Shown: piece by piece, positions 1 to 10,723 of the stretch
Position numbering within the stretch: position 1 is the stretch's first letter
Layout of the letters: each line of letters opens with the position of its first letter
From: Mercenaria mercenaria
Lineage: Eukaryota > Mollusca > Bivalvia > Venerida > Veneridae
Assembly (NCBI RefSeq): GCF_021730395.1
Contig: NC_069373.1
Location: 45,970,501-46,034,500, forward strand
Direction: 5' to 3'
Length of the DNA: 64,000 bases
The notes under the pieces: generated by a model
Databases searched by the model: none
Told to the model about the DNA's origin: nothing
Seen by the model: only the letters and a program-made list of their open reading frames with translations
Program-made: the position numbers and the translations under genes

Positions 1-85
1 TGAGTGGGATAGAAGCTCTCTGCGTAATGTTATAGCGACTGTCGTACACAAATAGACTACAGAAACTGATTGATTTTTTTTCCAA

Positions 86-813
86 ATGCCAATATCTGAG
101 ATAAGCTATATTTCTAATTCATTGTCTGACTTCCTATATGACAACTATGGTCATATTCTCTCTGAATTAGACAGAAGCTGGTTGTCTGAAGACAACCTCC
201 ATGAATTTACGAATGCCATTTTCAATGCAAGTTCACCATTAGCAAACTGTTGGGGATTCATTGATGGAACTGTAACACCATTATGTAGGTCCTTTGTGAA
301 TCAAAGGGAAGTATTTAACGGACATAAACGTGTGTATAGTCTTAAGTTCCAATCCATAGTTGCACCAAATGGCTTAATTGCTAATATGTTTGCTCGAGTT
401 GAAGGGAGGCGGCACGATGCCGGTATGCTAAGGGAAAGTGGACTTTTAGATACATTGCATCAGAAGATGACAATGGTTGACGGTACTATATACTCACTAT
501 ATGGTGACCCAGCCTACCCTATCCACCCTAATTTGATTGGACAATCAGGGGGCCCCGTCTCTCAAACGAAGAACAGGTATTCAACACGAAGATGTCGTCT
601 GTGAGAGTATCTGTTGAACTTCTCTTTAACAAGATTGTTAGAAACTTTGCATTTGTTGATTTTTGCAAGAATCAAAAGTTGTGTTTACAGCCAGTTGGCA
701 AATATTATGTTGTTGCAGTCATGCTATCTAACTGCCACACTTGTTCGTATGGTAATCAAGTTGCCGAAAAGTTCGAACTTCAACCGCCAGATCTTCGGGA
801 GTACCTTCATTGA
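86..813 (+). pseudogene. PIF/Harbinger-type transposase (HARBI1-like DDE nuclease), frameshifted 3' portion
   Basis: This is the catalytic part of a PIF/Harbinger (DDE_Tnp_4) transposase, a nuclear nuclease that cuts and pastes its own element. From 86 the frame shows GFIDGT (first Asp), YNGHKR-type FNGHKRVYSLKFQS, EGRRHDAGM and GDPAYP (second Asp). At about 545-560 the homology moves by one base into the frame read from 592, which carries MSSVRVSVELLFNKI (the Glu region) and ends in an ordinary C-terminus. So one indel splits an otherwise complete catalytic region. A stop lies in frame at 71-73, so the N-terminal part is either in an earlier exon outside the window or lost. The convergent gene at 1450-3604 looks like the family's second protein. 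The family call is firm; whether the copy is dead or the indel is a sequence error is not. Confidence 0.85.
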
Positions 814-853
814 TGAATTATTGAAAGAAAAACATAGAACTATAGAGCTTTAA

Positions 854-1137
854 TAAACTTTACTGTTTACATGTACACTTGTGTAAAAATTGAAAAGAAA
901 ATCTAGAATTGTTTAAAATATTGAAATTAGAAAGTTCGAAAATGTCTACAGTAATGTATGCTTAAATTCATAAACGGATTAAAAGTATAGTTCATTAGAA
1001 CTAAAATATATTGTTACCTGTATTACGACTGGTATTTTATTATAACCTAACTAAATTGAGTTTTTGTGTTCTTATGAAAATGTTTGAAAGTAAAATTGAC
1101 ATTACATACAAGTGTGGTACCAGAGGTGGCATAATAC
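854..1137. other. Intergenic gap, nothing recognised
   Basis: AT-rich spacer after the transposase reading frame. I see no coding signal or repeat in it. Confidence 0.4.
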
Positions 1138-1306
1138 AGACAGACGGGCGGACGGACGGACGGACGGATAGTGGAACGGACGCACACGTGTGCATCCAGA
1201 CGGATGGAAAGACAGACAGATGGATAGACGAACAGACATACAGAGGGACGGGATGACGGAAGAACAGAGGGACATACGGACATACAGGGGGACGTACGGA
1301 CAAATC
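1138..1306. repeat. Degenerate GACR tetranucleotide microsatellite
   Basis: Imperfect runs of GACGGACA/GACAGACG make up this stretch. Several overlapping open frames on both strands exist here only because a period of four with few stops stays open; none is coding. Confidence 0.8.
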
Positions 1307-1449
1307 ATGATGAAAGTTACAAACACAAACGAAATCGAATATGTCATTAAAATTAAAATGATCCGGAATAAAAACCTGAAAACATTCCTTGTTTTATGAA
1401 ATTAAAATGATTGAACAATAACCGTTATTTTGGATCTTAAGCTCCCTGT

Positions 1450-3604
1450 CTAATTCATCTTTTCTATAAGTTTTAGCATGGCGTCGCTTTGCCGTTTCTG
1501 AAGTTCGATAGCTGCTTTCCTTTCTTCTCTTTCTAACTCGAATCGTTGTTCTTGGAGACTTAGCTCCCTCTTTTTAAGTTCCATTTCTTTCTCTTTGATA
1601 TCCTTTTCAGCTTCAGTCTTCATCTTCAAAAAGTCAAGTAGCGACATATTTGGTGCCTTTCTGGTAGTTTCGTCTGAAATAGTCATCGAGTTTTTAAAAT
1701 AATAATTACATGTTATGAAAAATGTGCATGTAATGATCTAGTATGATTCTCACTATAGCCATATATACTGTCGAGATAAAGTAATGCCTCAACCTAAATA
1801 CTGCGAATTCACACACTAACAATTATTTTAAAAAGTTGTACATATTTTAATCAAGATCTGAGAAATTGGTTTTGTCCAAATTTAGTAACATGCGAAATGG
1901 TTAATCTAAAATCAACATCACGATATTTAAGGAAATAGAAATCCGTGTACGTAGGTAAATAACAATGCGGTTGAGTTCCATAAAATTTGACAAAACGTTT
2001 GCGTTGTAACAGATTTGATTTGATTTTTTAACAATTGATCCAATTGATGAATTAGTCGTTAAAAGGATCAAGAGTTGTTTATTGAAACTCTTTTTCTCAA
2101 TTGCAAATAATCATTCAACCATAATTGTTAAAGAAGTATAGAATAGAAACAAGAGCACAGATTTCAGACAAAAGAAAATATAGATTAAACAAACAATGTT
2201 CCTGAATTTGTGGATTTCGATAAGTCTTGCACTAAATGGCAATGTGTATGAAAACCTGAACCAATTTCAAAGTCCAAAAAGGGCCATAAGTTAGCCATAA
2301 TAGTTGACAGAGTTATGTACTCTTGTCTACAGATGGAATTCATGATGATAAACAAGTGTTCAATGTTTAAAAGCCATATGTCAAATAATCTTGACAAAAA
2401 GTGGACTTGTACGAAGACAGAACCAATTTTCAAGTCAAGAAAGGGCCATAATTCAGCCAAAATAGATGACAGAGTTATGTACTCTTGCCTACGGATAGTG
2501 TTGTTGGGTTTTACGTCGCACCGACACAATTATAGGTCATTTGGCGACTATCCAGCTTTGATGGTGGAGCAAAGCCCCAGGTGCCCATCCGTGCAGTATT
2601 CCATCACGAACGGGCACCTGTGTAGAACCACTGACCTTCCGTAAGCCAGCTGTATGGCTTCCTCACATGAAGATTCAACGCCCCGAGTGAGGCTCGAACC
2701 TACATCGATGAGGGGCAAGTGATTTGAAGTCAGCGACCATAACCACTCGGCCAAGGAAGCCCCTGCCTACAGATAGAGACTTTAATACTGAACAAGTGAT
2801 AAAAGTTTCAAAGCCTTATGTCAAACACTTAACACAAAATATGAACTGGTACGAAAAACTTAACCAATATTTCTAAGTAAAAAGGGGCCATAATTCAGCC
2901 AAAGTCCTTGATGGAGTTATGTACTCTTTCTTATGACTGGACATGGTGATGGTAAACAAGTGTTTAAAGTTTCAAAGCTTTATCTCAAAAGACTTTGTCA
3001 AAATATGAACTGGTACGAAAAACTTAACCAATATTTCTAAGTAAAAAGGGGCCATAATTCAGCCAACATCCTTAATGGAGGTATATACTCTTTCCTATAA
3101 CTGGACATGGTGATGGTAAACAAGTGTTTAAAGTTTCAAAGCTTTATCTCTAAAGACTTTGTCAAAATATGAACTGGTACGAAAAACTTAACCATGATTT
3201 CTAAGTCCAAAGGGGCCATAATTCAGTCAAAATCCTTGATGGAGATATGTACTCTTGCCTGTAAGTGGACAAGGTGATGGTAAACAAGTGTTAAAAGTTT
3301 CAAAGCTTTATCTCTAAAGACTTTGTCAAATGTGGACTGGTACGAAAAACTTAACCAAGGTGTGACGCCGACGCCTGGTGAATAGGAAAGCTCTACTTAT
3401 TCTTCGAATAGTCGAGCTAAAATACTTTTCATTAGACCCTCAAGAGCTCTCTTTCGGATGTCTTTTCCTGTTTCCTCGTCTTTACTCTTTTGTTCCTCTT
3501 TGGCGTCTCGTTCCTTCTGCAGGACGGTCTCTGCTTCCCTCTGAAGGTCCAAACATTCTTGCAGAAGAACAGTCTTTTCTATTAGGTCCTCTTCCTCAAC
3601 GGAT
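1450..3604 (-). CDS. Two C-terminal exons of a Myb/SANT-type accessory protein of the Harbinger element
   Basis: Two minus-strand exons, 3604-3426 and 1673-1450, join cleanly. The first has an acceptor ending in AAATAG and a donor GTATTT; the second has acceptor TATTTCAG. The first ends one base into a codon and the second supplies two, giving Asn, so the phase matches. The joined peptide is a long acidic/basic coiled coil: EEEDLIEKTVLLQECLD, GKDIRKRALEGLMK, then SLLDFLKMKTEAEKD and a Lys/Glu/Gln-rich helix ending in LIEKMN-stop. Such tails follow the Myb/SANT DNA-binding domain in the second protein of Harbinger elements, which brings the transposase to DNA. The N-terminal DNA-binding exon was not found upstream, where a minisatellite begins. 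The gene is convergent with the transposase at 86-813. It could instead be a domesticated host gene. Confidence 0.65.
2180..3422. repeat. Interspersed element built on a ~163 bp tandem array
   Basis: About five to six units, each marked by GGCCATAATTCAGCC (near 2283, 2447, 2887, 3050, 3212). Spacing is about 163 bp once the inserted SINE is removed. The right end is GACGCCGACGCC...CTCTACTT...GTCGAGCTAAAA, and the same end is seen at 16345-16429. The architecture, a core array of ~160 bp units between unique ends, resembles bivalve 'pearl'-type elements; that link is inference. The element fills the intron of the 1450-3604 gene. Confidence 0.7.
2499..2763 (-). mobile_element. tRNA-headed SINE, full length
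   Basis: Read on the minus strand it starts GGGGCTTCCTTGGCCGAGTGG, with an A box (TGGCCGAGTGG) and a B box (GGTTCGAGCCT) of Ser/Leu-tRNA type. A ~180 bp body follows, then a tail ...CGTAAAACCCAACAAC. It is flanked by a 13-bp target duplication, TGCCTACGGATAG at 2486-2498 and TGCCTACAGATAG at 2764-2776. It is probably one of the molluscan V/Meta-SINE families. Confidence 0.85.
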
Positions 3605-3664
3605 CTATTTAAAATATTGTACACAAAAATTGTATAAATCATGGTGTCATTAGTAACATGTCGA

Positions 3665-4625
3665 CAACTGTATATTGAATAATAACATGAGTTAAGTGTT
3701 CGCAGTCGGACAAGTGCGCTAGCCTGGGTTGACTTCGTAAAATCAGACCAAGTTTAATAACATAAGTATCAAAGTGATATCGGGTACGCTAGCATAACAT
3801 ACGTTTAAATGTGTCTCAGTCAGACTAGGTACGCTAGCATAAGTTGACTACATTTTTGTACCAAGATAAGACAGTTTGATAACAAAATTTAAGTGTCGCA
3901 GTCAGACCAAGTACGCTAGCATATGTTGACTGCCAAAATCAGACCAAGTTTGATAACATAAGTAAGGTGTTCGAAGTCAGACCAGTACGCTAGCATAAGT
4001 TGACTGCCAAAATCAGACCAAGTTTGATAACATAAGTAAGGTGTTCGAAGTCAGACCAGTACGCTAGCATAAGTTGACTGCCAAAATCAGACCAAGTTTA
4101 ATAACATAAGTATCAAAGTGATATCGGGTACGCTAGCATAACATACGTTTAAAAGTGTCTCAGTCAGACTAGATACGCTAGCATAAGTTGACTACATTTT
4201 TACCAAGATAAGACAGTTTGATAACAAATTTTAAGTGTCGCAGTCAGACCAGTACGCTAGCATAAGTTGACTGCCAAAATCAGACCAAGTTTGATAACAA
4301 ACATTTAAGAGTTGCAGTCAGTCCAGGCACACAGGCATATGTTGACTGCCAAAATCAGACCAAGTTTTATAACTACAGTTAAGTGTTCGAAGTCAGACCA
4401 GTACGCTAGCATATCTTGACTGCTAAACCAGACCAAGTTTGATAACAAACATTTAAGAGTTGCAGTCAGTCCAGGTACACAGGCATATGTTGACTGCCAA
4501 AATCAGACCAAGTTTTATAACTACAGTTAAGTGTTCGAAGTCGGACCAGTACGCTAGCATATCTTGACTGCCAAAATCTGACCAAGTTTGATAACAAAAT
4601 TGAAGTGTTCGAATTCAGAACAGGT
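3665..4625. repeat. Minisatellite, ~74 bp unit with higher-order repeats
   Basis: About 13 variants of a unit containing TACGCTAGCATAAGTTGACT and CAGACCAAGTTTGATAACA. A block of several variant units (about 3716-3910) recurs at 4061-4260, and another pair recurs between 4262 and 4560, so the array grew partly by copying multi-unit blocks. Confidence 0.85.
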
Positions 4626-5479
4626 ACAATGTACCTGATGAAAATTTAACTTTTTAAAAGATATTTTGATAACATGAGCAGATAAACACAGGTTATGAGT
4701 ACATTTTACAGGCGAATTGAACAAATGTAAGATACTCTAGTGATAGCATACGTTTTGGCATCATAACACTCTGCATGACTCTGTATGACGCCAAACTATC
4801 AGACAGCACAATATAATAGTGCCAAGTCACCATTTGTCTAGCGAAACAGTCAAGAAATGTTAGGTGGAGACTGAAATTGTCGCACTAAATAACATGTGGG
4901 CATATACATGTATTTGTTTGAATATTTGAATGTACCATTTAATAAGTAAAGCATGTTTGTACAGATCCAGGAATTTCGGTTAGGGGGACACCGACTTTAA
5001 AGAAGGGTCACCCATTTCAGGGGGTGGGGGTGCGTCACTGCGGGTTTCAAGACCAATTTTCTTTGTAAAATTAATCAAAGGGGAGATTGACAATGCCCCT
5101 CTGTCAGGCTCTGGGTCCGTGCATGTAAAGAATGGGGTTTCCCATACGGTTAACACGAAATTTCTCGTATCTTGATATCATAGATCTGAACTTGTCTGAT
5201 ACTTCAGAATATTTTTCCGTCTTACTAGTACCATTTCATGTCTATAGTTAAAAACGCAACTGTCGTAAAAAAGTCAGACAGAAACGAATTGTTTTTATCT
5301 GGAAGTGAAAATAAAATATTCCACCAAATGACAGTCGCGCTTAATTATTTATTTGTCAAGTAAAATGACTGCCCTGCCATGTGCCTCCATCCAGATTTCA
5401 GTCTTTGAATCGAAGTATGTGGACAGAGTAGATGAAAAGAGACTGAAGTTTTGACTTTCTTGATGTCACATCTTCTGAC
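4626..5479. other. Gene-free stretch
   Basis: No coding signal. A short G/C-rich repeat-like block lies at about 4970-5128, flanked by GATCCAGG and GGGTCCG. The rest is AT-rich spacer. Confidence 0.4.
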
Positions 5480-6055
5480 GTTCAAAACTTCACTTCATAC
5501 GAGGAAAAGGCCAATCTAGTATAATCGATACCGCCAGGGGGCACCATTAGTTTGAACAAAATCTCAATACTTCTCAAAATCAGTTGATAACTTCATACTT
5601 CCAGGTAATACTTAATGGTAGTGTTTCGCATCAAATTTAGTCTAATTATACCTATAGATAATCGAATAACTTAATAAGCAGAAATCCCGAAACAAAGTTT
5701 TTTTATTTCACATAGTAATAAAGAGAAGTCTTAGGCTTACTTACAATGTAATATTACACGGAAAACTTTAGTAGCAACGTCTGATATAAAAAAAATACAC
5801 GCATATCGGTAACGTTTTACCCCCAAATATAATGAGAGACGTTGAAGGGTAAGGCGAAATTTGAAATCTCAAACTCTCTACTGACGTTGACGTAACTGCC
5901 GTTCAATGTAATCCCAGGCGTTTGCCATCGGATTGCAGTTCGATGAGCATGTCTGCCAAGGCAAAATGTCAGTTTTGCTCGTCTTTAAAATGTCCTTGGT
6001 GACACGTGCAACGTGAGTTCTGAAAAATCAATCCTTAAGTTTGACGGACTATAGG
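5480..6055 (-). mobile_element. Tc1/mariner relic, C-terminal transposase plus 3' flank, minus strand
   Basis: On the minus strand, about 6050-5881, the peptide THVARVTKDILK...DILPWQTC...NPMANAWDYIERQ ends in RQLRQRQ-stop. This is the tail of a Tc1/mariner transposase, normally ARVT..., PWPARSPDLNPIE.AWD...RLR. The catalytic Glu of NPIE is Ala here and SPDL reads SSNC, so the copy is inactive. The 3' flank down to about 5480 is an inverted copy of about 6848-7416. Confidence 0.75.
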
Positions 6056-6057
6056 GA

Positions 6058-7577
6058 CAATCACAGGACATCAACAAAGTATGCAAATAGGCACAACGTA
6101 CAAAATATTAAATCACAATTAAGTATATACTTTTTATTATTTTGTCACGCTAGGGTTCTTGCTTGCCTGGTCAAGTACTTGCATTAACTCTACAGGTATT
6201 AGTAAAATTAGTTCCCATAGAGTTGCATGAAATAATGCGTTTATTTTTCATTTCTTTTTTTAAACTTTGCAAGGTCTAACAGTATTTTCTATTACATATG
6301 TCGGGAGGGGGGGGGGGGGGGGGGGGGGAGCATAATATCTTATTGTTAAAATGTTAAAATGTCAACGTAAAGGCTTGGTCTTTCAGCATAACAACGCGCG
6401 AATCACGTTGCAAGTGTCACCTGGAACTTTTTAAAGCCTAGCAACATTGACGTTTGGTCTCGTCCGGATAGATCGCGTGTAATGTAAGTACCGCAGGACA
6501 ATTATATGTGACAACGCCATTTGAGTGACAGATTTGTAACGGCTGAATCTTTGTCATATTTAGTTGCAAGTAACCGAAAAGTCGACATAGTAGAAATTGT
6601 CTGAAGACAGCGTTCAGCGTTGGCAGAACGAAGTGTTCATTAATGAGTCCGTTTCAACTTTTGGAACGCAGACGGACATATTCGAGTCTATAAACGACGT
6701 CATGACCGCTACGCTTACCATTGCGTTCTGCAGAACAATTCTTACGGTGGGGACCGAGTTATGGCCTTCAAAACCATCAACTATAGGTTGAAGTCCCCAA
6801 TCGTTGTGTGCCAAGGTAATCTCAAAGTCAGGCGTTACATCGACCAGATATTAAAACTGACATTTTGCCCTGGCCGACATGCTCATCGAACTGCTATCCG
6901 ATGGCAAACGCCTGGGATTACATTGAACGTCAGTTACGTCAACGTCAATAGAGAGTTTGCGATTTCAAACTTCGCCTTCCCCTTCAACGTCTCTCATATA
7001 TATTTGGGGGTAAAACGTTACCGATATGCGTGTATTTTTTAATATTAGACGTTACTACTAAAGTTTTCCGTGTAATATTACATTGTAAGTAAGCCTAAGA
7101 CTTCTCTTTATTTCTATGTGAAGTAAAAAGCTTTGTTTCAGGATTTCTGCTTATTAAGTTATTAGATTATCTATAGGTATAATTAGACTAAATTTGTTGC
7201 GAAACACTACCATTAAGTATTAGAATAATGAAGTTTTTGTATGGCTTATAATTTTAACTAAATACATCAAAATTATCCTGGAAGTATGAAGTTATCAACT
7301 GATTTTGAGAAGCATTGAGATTTTGTTCAAACTGTAACTTCTACGGCAAAATTGTGCCCCCTGGAGGTATTGACTATACTAGATGGGCCTTTTACTCGTA
7401 TGGAGTGAAGTTTTGAACGTTGTTGATGTCTAGCTAATTACCTGGAGAGTTAATGAAGGTACTTGACCAGCTAGGCAAGAACCCTAGCGTGACAAAATAA
7501 TATAAAGTATATTCTAAATTGTGATTTAATATTTTGTACGTTGTGTTTATTTGCATATTTTGTTAATGATGCTGTAA
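6058..7577 (+). mobile_element. Tc1/mariner relic with ~140 bp terminal inverted repeats
   Basis: Inverted ends at 6058-6200 and 7432-7577 match closely over about 140 bp, including TTTTGTCACGCTAGGGTTCT and its complement. Between them, plus-strand pieces of a Tc1/mariner transposase survive: RWQNEVFINES (RW..VLFSDES motif, near 6615), GLKSPIVVCQGNLKVRRYID, then PWPTC...NAWDYIERQLRQR near 6870-6960. The frame is broken many times and some pieces appear out of order (FQHNNARITLQV near 6375). A G-run lies at 6307-6328. Its 3' half is the same sequence as the neighbouring minus-strand relic, which produces the large inverted repeat. Confidence 0.7.
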
Positions 7578-7717
7578 TTGGGAGTTTAATCTGCTTGCCT
7601 TTAGTTTTAAACGCTAATATTTATTTTATTACCCCAATGTAATTTCAAATAGACAAATTACAATGTTCTATGTGTACATTATATAGATTATTTTTGAACG
7701 TATTTTTGAACGTATTT

Positions 7718-7942
7718 TTATATGAAAGGAGTGCTATTTAAATGTGGTGATAATAATGATAGTAATATCGGAACGCATTCCCGTGTATCCGACAGTATTA
7801 TTGTCGAACGAGAGACATTAAGACGTCGTGAGACTTGTTTAATCGTTCGCCCACATTCGAGCATGGCCAACAGTTGGGCTCTCTCTTCGAAATTAAGGGC
7901 TATATTCATAGACAATACTCCAACACTATTCATAGAGTACAC
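7718..7942 (-). pseudogene. N-terminal helix-turn-helix fragment of a Tc1-like transposase
   Basis: The minus-strand peptide NFEERAQLLAMLECGRTI followed by KQVSRRLNVSRSTI is the paired-like helix-turn-helix that opens Tc1/mariner transposases (LS.EERAQ...G.S...VAR.LGVSRSTI). Homology ends at about 7790 in AT-rich sequence. It may be the displaced 5' part of the minus-strand relic at 5480-6055, but the middle ~180 residues do not fit in the space left, so a deletion or a separate fragment must be assumed. Confidence 0.7.
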
Positions 7943-8344
7943 TCAATTAAATTGACTAACGGTAACGTCTTTACTCAGGAAAGATTCGATTTGTATTCAT
8001 AAAGGCGAGTGACAGTCGAGTCAACTCCCATGAGTGAGTGGATGTTGAGTGCGGTCATAGGGACACTTGAGAGTTTCTCAAGGTCTGATAATGTAAGTTA
8101 AGATGATAAATTTACAATATTTAAATAATTAGAAGGTAAGATAATACTGACACGTATGCATTTAAAGCGAAAAATCATATTTGTACAAGGTATTTTGGAA
8201 AATAAAATATTATGTTCTTTTTAATAAACGCAAAAAGACCCAACAAATTAAAAGACAGTAAATTGATACAAACGGTTAAAATACATAAAGAAAATCAAAT
8301 GTACATTTTCGAAACCTAATCTAACCTAAATATATTAAAACAAA

Positions 8345-9247
8345 GAAAAATATCAAACAAGGAGTGCCACGCACCAAAAGCGCAGCCTCCTCAAAACGAA
8401 CCCCCCAGCACGCAAACGCGTGCACCACACACACACTCTCAAAGCTTACACATCAGGACAAAACGAACAACACACACACACACACACACACCCAAAGCCA
8501 ACACACAAGGACAAAACGAACAATAAGCATACACACACGCGCGCACACAAAGTCAACACACAAGAACAAAACGAACAAACAAAGTCAAAACACAAGGACA
8601 AAACGAACAAACAGAGGAACACAGTGGGGCACCGCCTTGGAACGGTCAGTGGCAAAAACACCACTGGGGAGCTTAAACCGGTTTATGGTGCGCACCCAAC
8701 CTCACTCTTACCCCCACCATGTTCCAAAGACATGGGACAGTGTAAATAAAAGTAATCCCCTCCAGGTGAATCTCTAACACACGTAATGGAAACAAAAAGG
8801 CATGGCATGTAAAACACAAAAATGCTCGTGTATAAATATATAAAAAGCAAACCTTAAGAACCAAAAACGTATGTACTCAATGCCTTTTCAGAAGACAGAG
8901 CAACAAGAGAAACACCCTTAAGGGCCCGACGAAACAGGACAGAAGACAAATATCAAAACAGTTCAGTCCTGGTAGGATTTAAAAACTGCTCATCATAGAG
9001 TCCTCCCCCTCTTCCGTCAGACGCAATCAAAGAGGGAAGCGTAGTGTCCAACTGTAAACGGGTTGAACACTAAACATGCGGTATGTCTCAAAACAGTTGG
9101 GTCGTAACCTCTTTTAATAAAACGTTTGATAATCTTTTCAAATACATTTGGAAAATTACCATGACCCAAGATCTTACGAAGTTTGTAAACCACATCCCCA
9201 TAAAAAACGGGTTTAGAAATACCTTCTCGCAGAAGTGTTAAATCTCA
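8345..9247 (-). mobile_element. Unclassified repeat element with a short coding remnant
   Basis: On the minus strand 9247-9017 is an open stretch of about 76 codons (TLLREGISKPVFYGDVVYKL, then KRGYDPTVLRHTACLVFNPF, ending LFDCV-stop). I do not recognise the family with certainty, though the peptide looks like the end of a repetitive-element protein. Downstream come ~650 bp of untranslated sequence ending in variants of TTCGTTTTGTCCTTGTGTG with a (CA)n run at 8471-8493. The same end sequence recurs on the plus strand at about 34350-34440, which supports a dispersed family. The copy looks broken. Confidence 0.45.
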
Positions 9248-9460
9248 TTGTTTAAATGGCAATTGAAACATTCATTTTATAAAAACATATGTTTTTGGTG
9301 ATAGAAATTAACAAAAAAAAAATGCGGCATGGCATTCGGGAAACACCAACAATTAATGGCAGAGTTAAAATTCAGCTAAGATAAATTTCAATTTCAGCGA
9401 AAATTAAAACTTGTGTATCTTTAAGTATAGATCTCATTCTACTAATGCTGATAAGTAGAC

Positions 9461-9540
9461 TGACTGACGGACGGACGAACGGCCGGAAGGACGTTTTGTA
9501 AAACAAATAGACGGGCGGACGGACGAACATACAGACAAGT
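9461..9540. repeat. GACGG-type degenerate microsatellite
   Basis: Short run of GACGGACGGACGAACGG variants, split by a few non-matching bases. Confidence 0.7.
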
Positions 9541-10129
9541 AATAAGGTGAAAACTTCCGACTAAAAATGATGATCAGCACTTTTGCATACCTTTGATGCT
9601 ATTGTAATTAAACCGTTTTAATCCGCTAAATCCATTGAGAACAATGAAACCATTACTCGAGCTGTCCTTCCGGAAGTTAAGATTGAGTGGGATTTATGAA
9701 TATGACTATCGAACTCCACTCACACTTCAGCAAGGTCTACTCGAGATTCACTTGAGTGATACTTACCCAAGTTTGAGTCAAGTGTGAGTCTGAGTGACGA
9801 CAATGAATATGGCTCTAAGCCACTATTTGTTTGTTTTGGATTTAAACAATATTTAAGTTATGTAACGAGAAATTTATCCTCGGCACTGTCAATAACATAT
9901 TACTTGTCAGAAATTCTTTGAAATAGGGTCTTATGTTGGTTAACACATGTACCAGTGTAAAATTTTCTCATTAAAACCGCAGGGTTGACACACATTGGCT
10001 GCACGAGGAAATTATGAGTAGGTACTTGAATTCAACAATGGGCTGAATATAATTGTTCAGTGTACATGAACAGTTATGACTTAAATTATGTAACGAAAAT
10101 TACGCCAACTTTCAATGAGGCATTTCTTT
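9541..10129. other. Gene-free stretch
   Basis: At 9665-9815 there are imperfect inverted ACTCACACTT motifs between two ATGAATATG-(A/G)CT copies, perhaps a decayed MITE. I see nothing else. Confidence 0.35.
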
Positions 10130-10541
10130 GGGCCAGTTCGTTTCACATTAGCGGCGTTCGCCGTTTCGCCGCTGGAAACCGGCTAGGCATTCGTTTCCCG
10201 GGACCACCCGAGACAACCCGGCGTATACCGATATGCGCCGGTCTTGCGAGATAGGCAAAGCGGCAAATCATATAATTTCGCGAGATATATTCGGATAAAT
10301 ATTTGTGAATTTGTGAGTAATACCAGTAAGGGAAGAAACACACCTCAGGAAAATAATCCCTAACTAATTTGGAATAGGTCAAAATAGAAAATCGCAACAA
10401 ATTAGATGTTTGTTATTTTTTTCTTGCAGCACACATGGCCGGCGTACGCCGAATTGTTCGTTTATTCTTAAACCGGCGAGAATATTTTTCTTGCCGCGCA
10501 CGTGACCGGCGTATCTTGGGTTGTGTGAAACGAACTGGCCC
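10130..10541. mobile_element. 412-bp MITE with GGGCCAGTTCGTTTCACA ends
   Basis: The left end GGGCCAGTTCGTTTCACA and right end TGTGAAACGAACTGGCCC are perfect inverted repeats, flanked on both sides by TTT. The inside is richer in CG dinucleotides than its surroundings (GGCGTACGCCG, CCGGCGTA) and has no coding frame of note. It is a non-autonomous DNA transposon; a 3-bp duplication would suit a Harbinger-related family. Confidence 0.8.
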
Positions 10542-10723
10542 TTTATCTTTTCAATATAGTTCACTTCTATTGTTAAATATATTTCATACAAGGACTTTTT
10601 AACAGCAAAGTTTTTATACATAATGATTTTACATGTATATTGAGTTAAATGAATAGAATAAGCCAAGTTCAAAGAACGCATACCATATCTGAAACAAAAG
10701 CCTGTAAGTTACTCAAGTTGCTT

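Noticed and set aside
1011-1399. Overlapping open frames on both strands over the GACR microsatellite
   Set aside because: Low-complexity products of a tetranucleotide repeat (SVRPSVRPSV-type peptides).
2185-2754. Open frames over the 163-bp array and the SINE
   Set aside because: They follow repeat units, not genes.
8364-8777. 137- and 109-codon open frames
   Set aside because: Thr/His/Lys-rich translation of CA-repeat sequence within a repeat element; the only protein-like frame there is on the other strand at 9017-9247.
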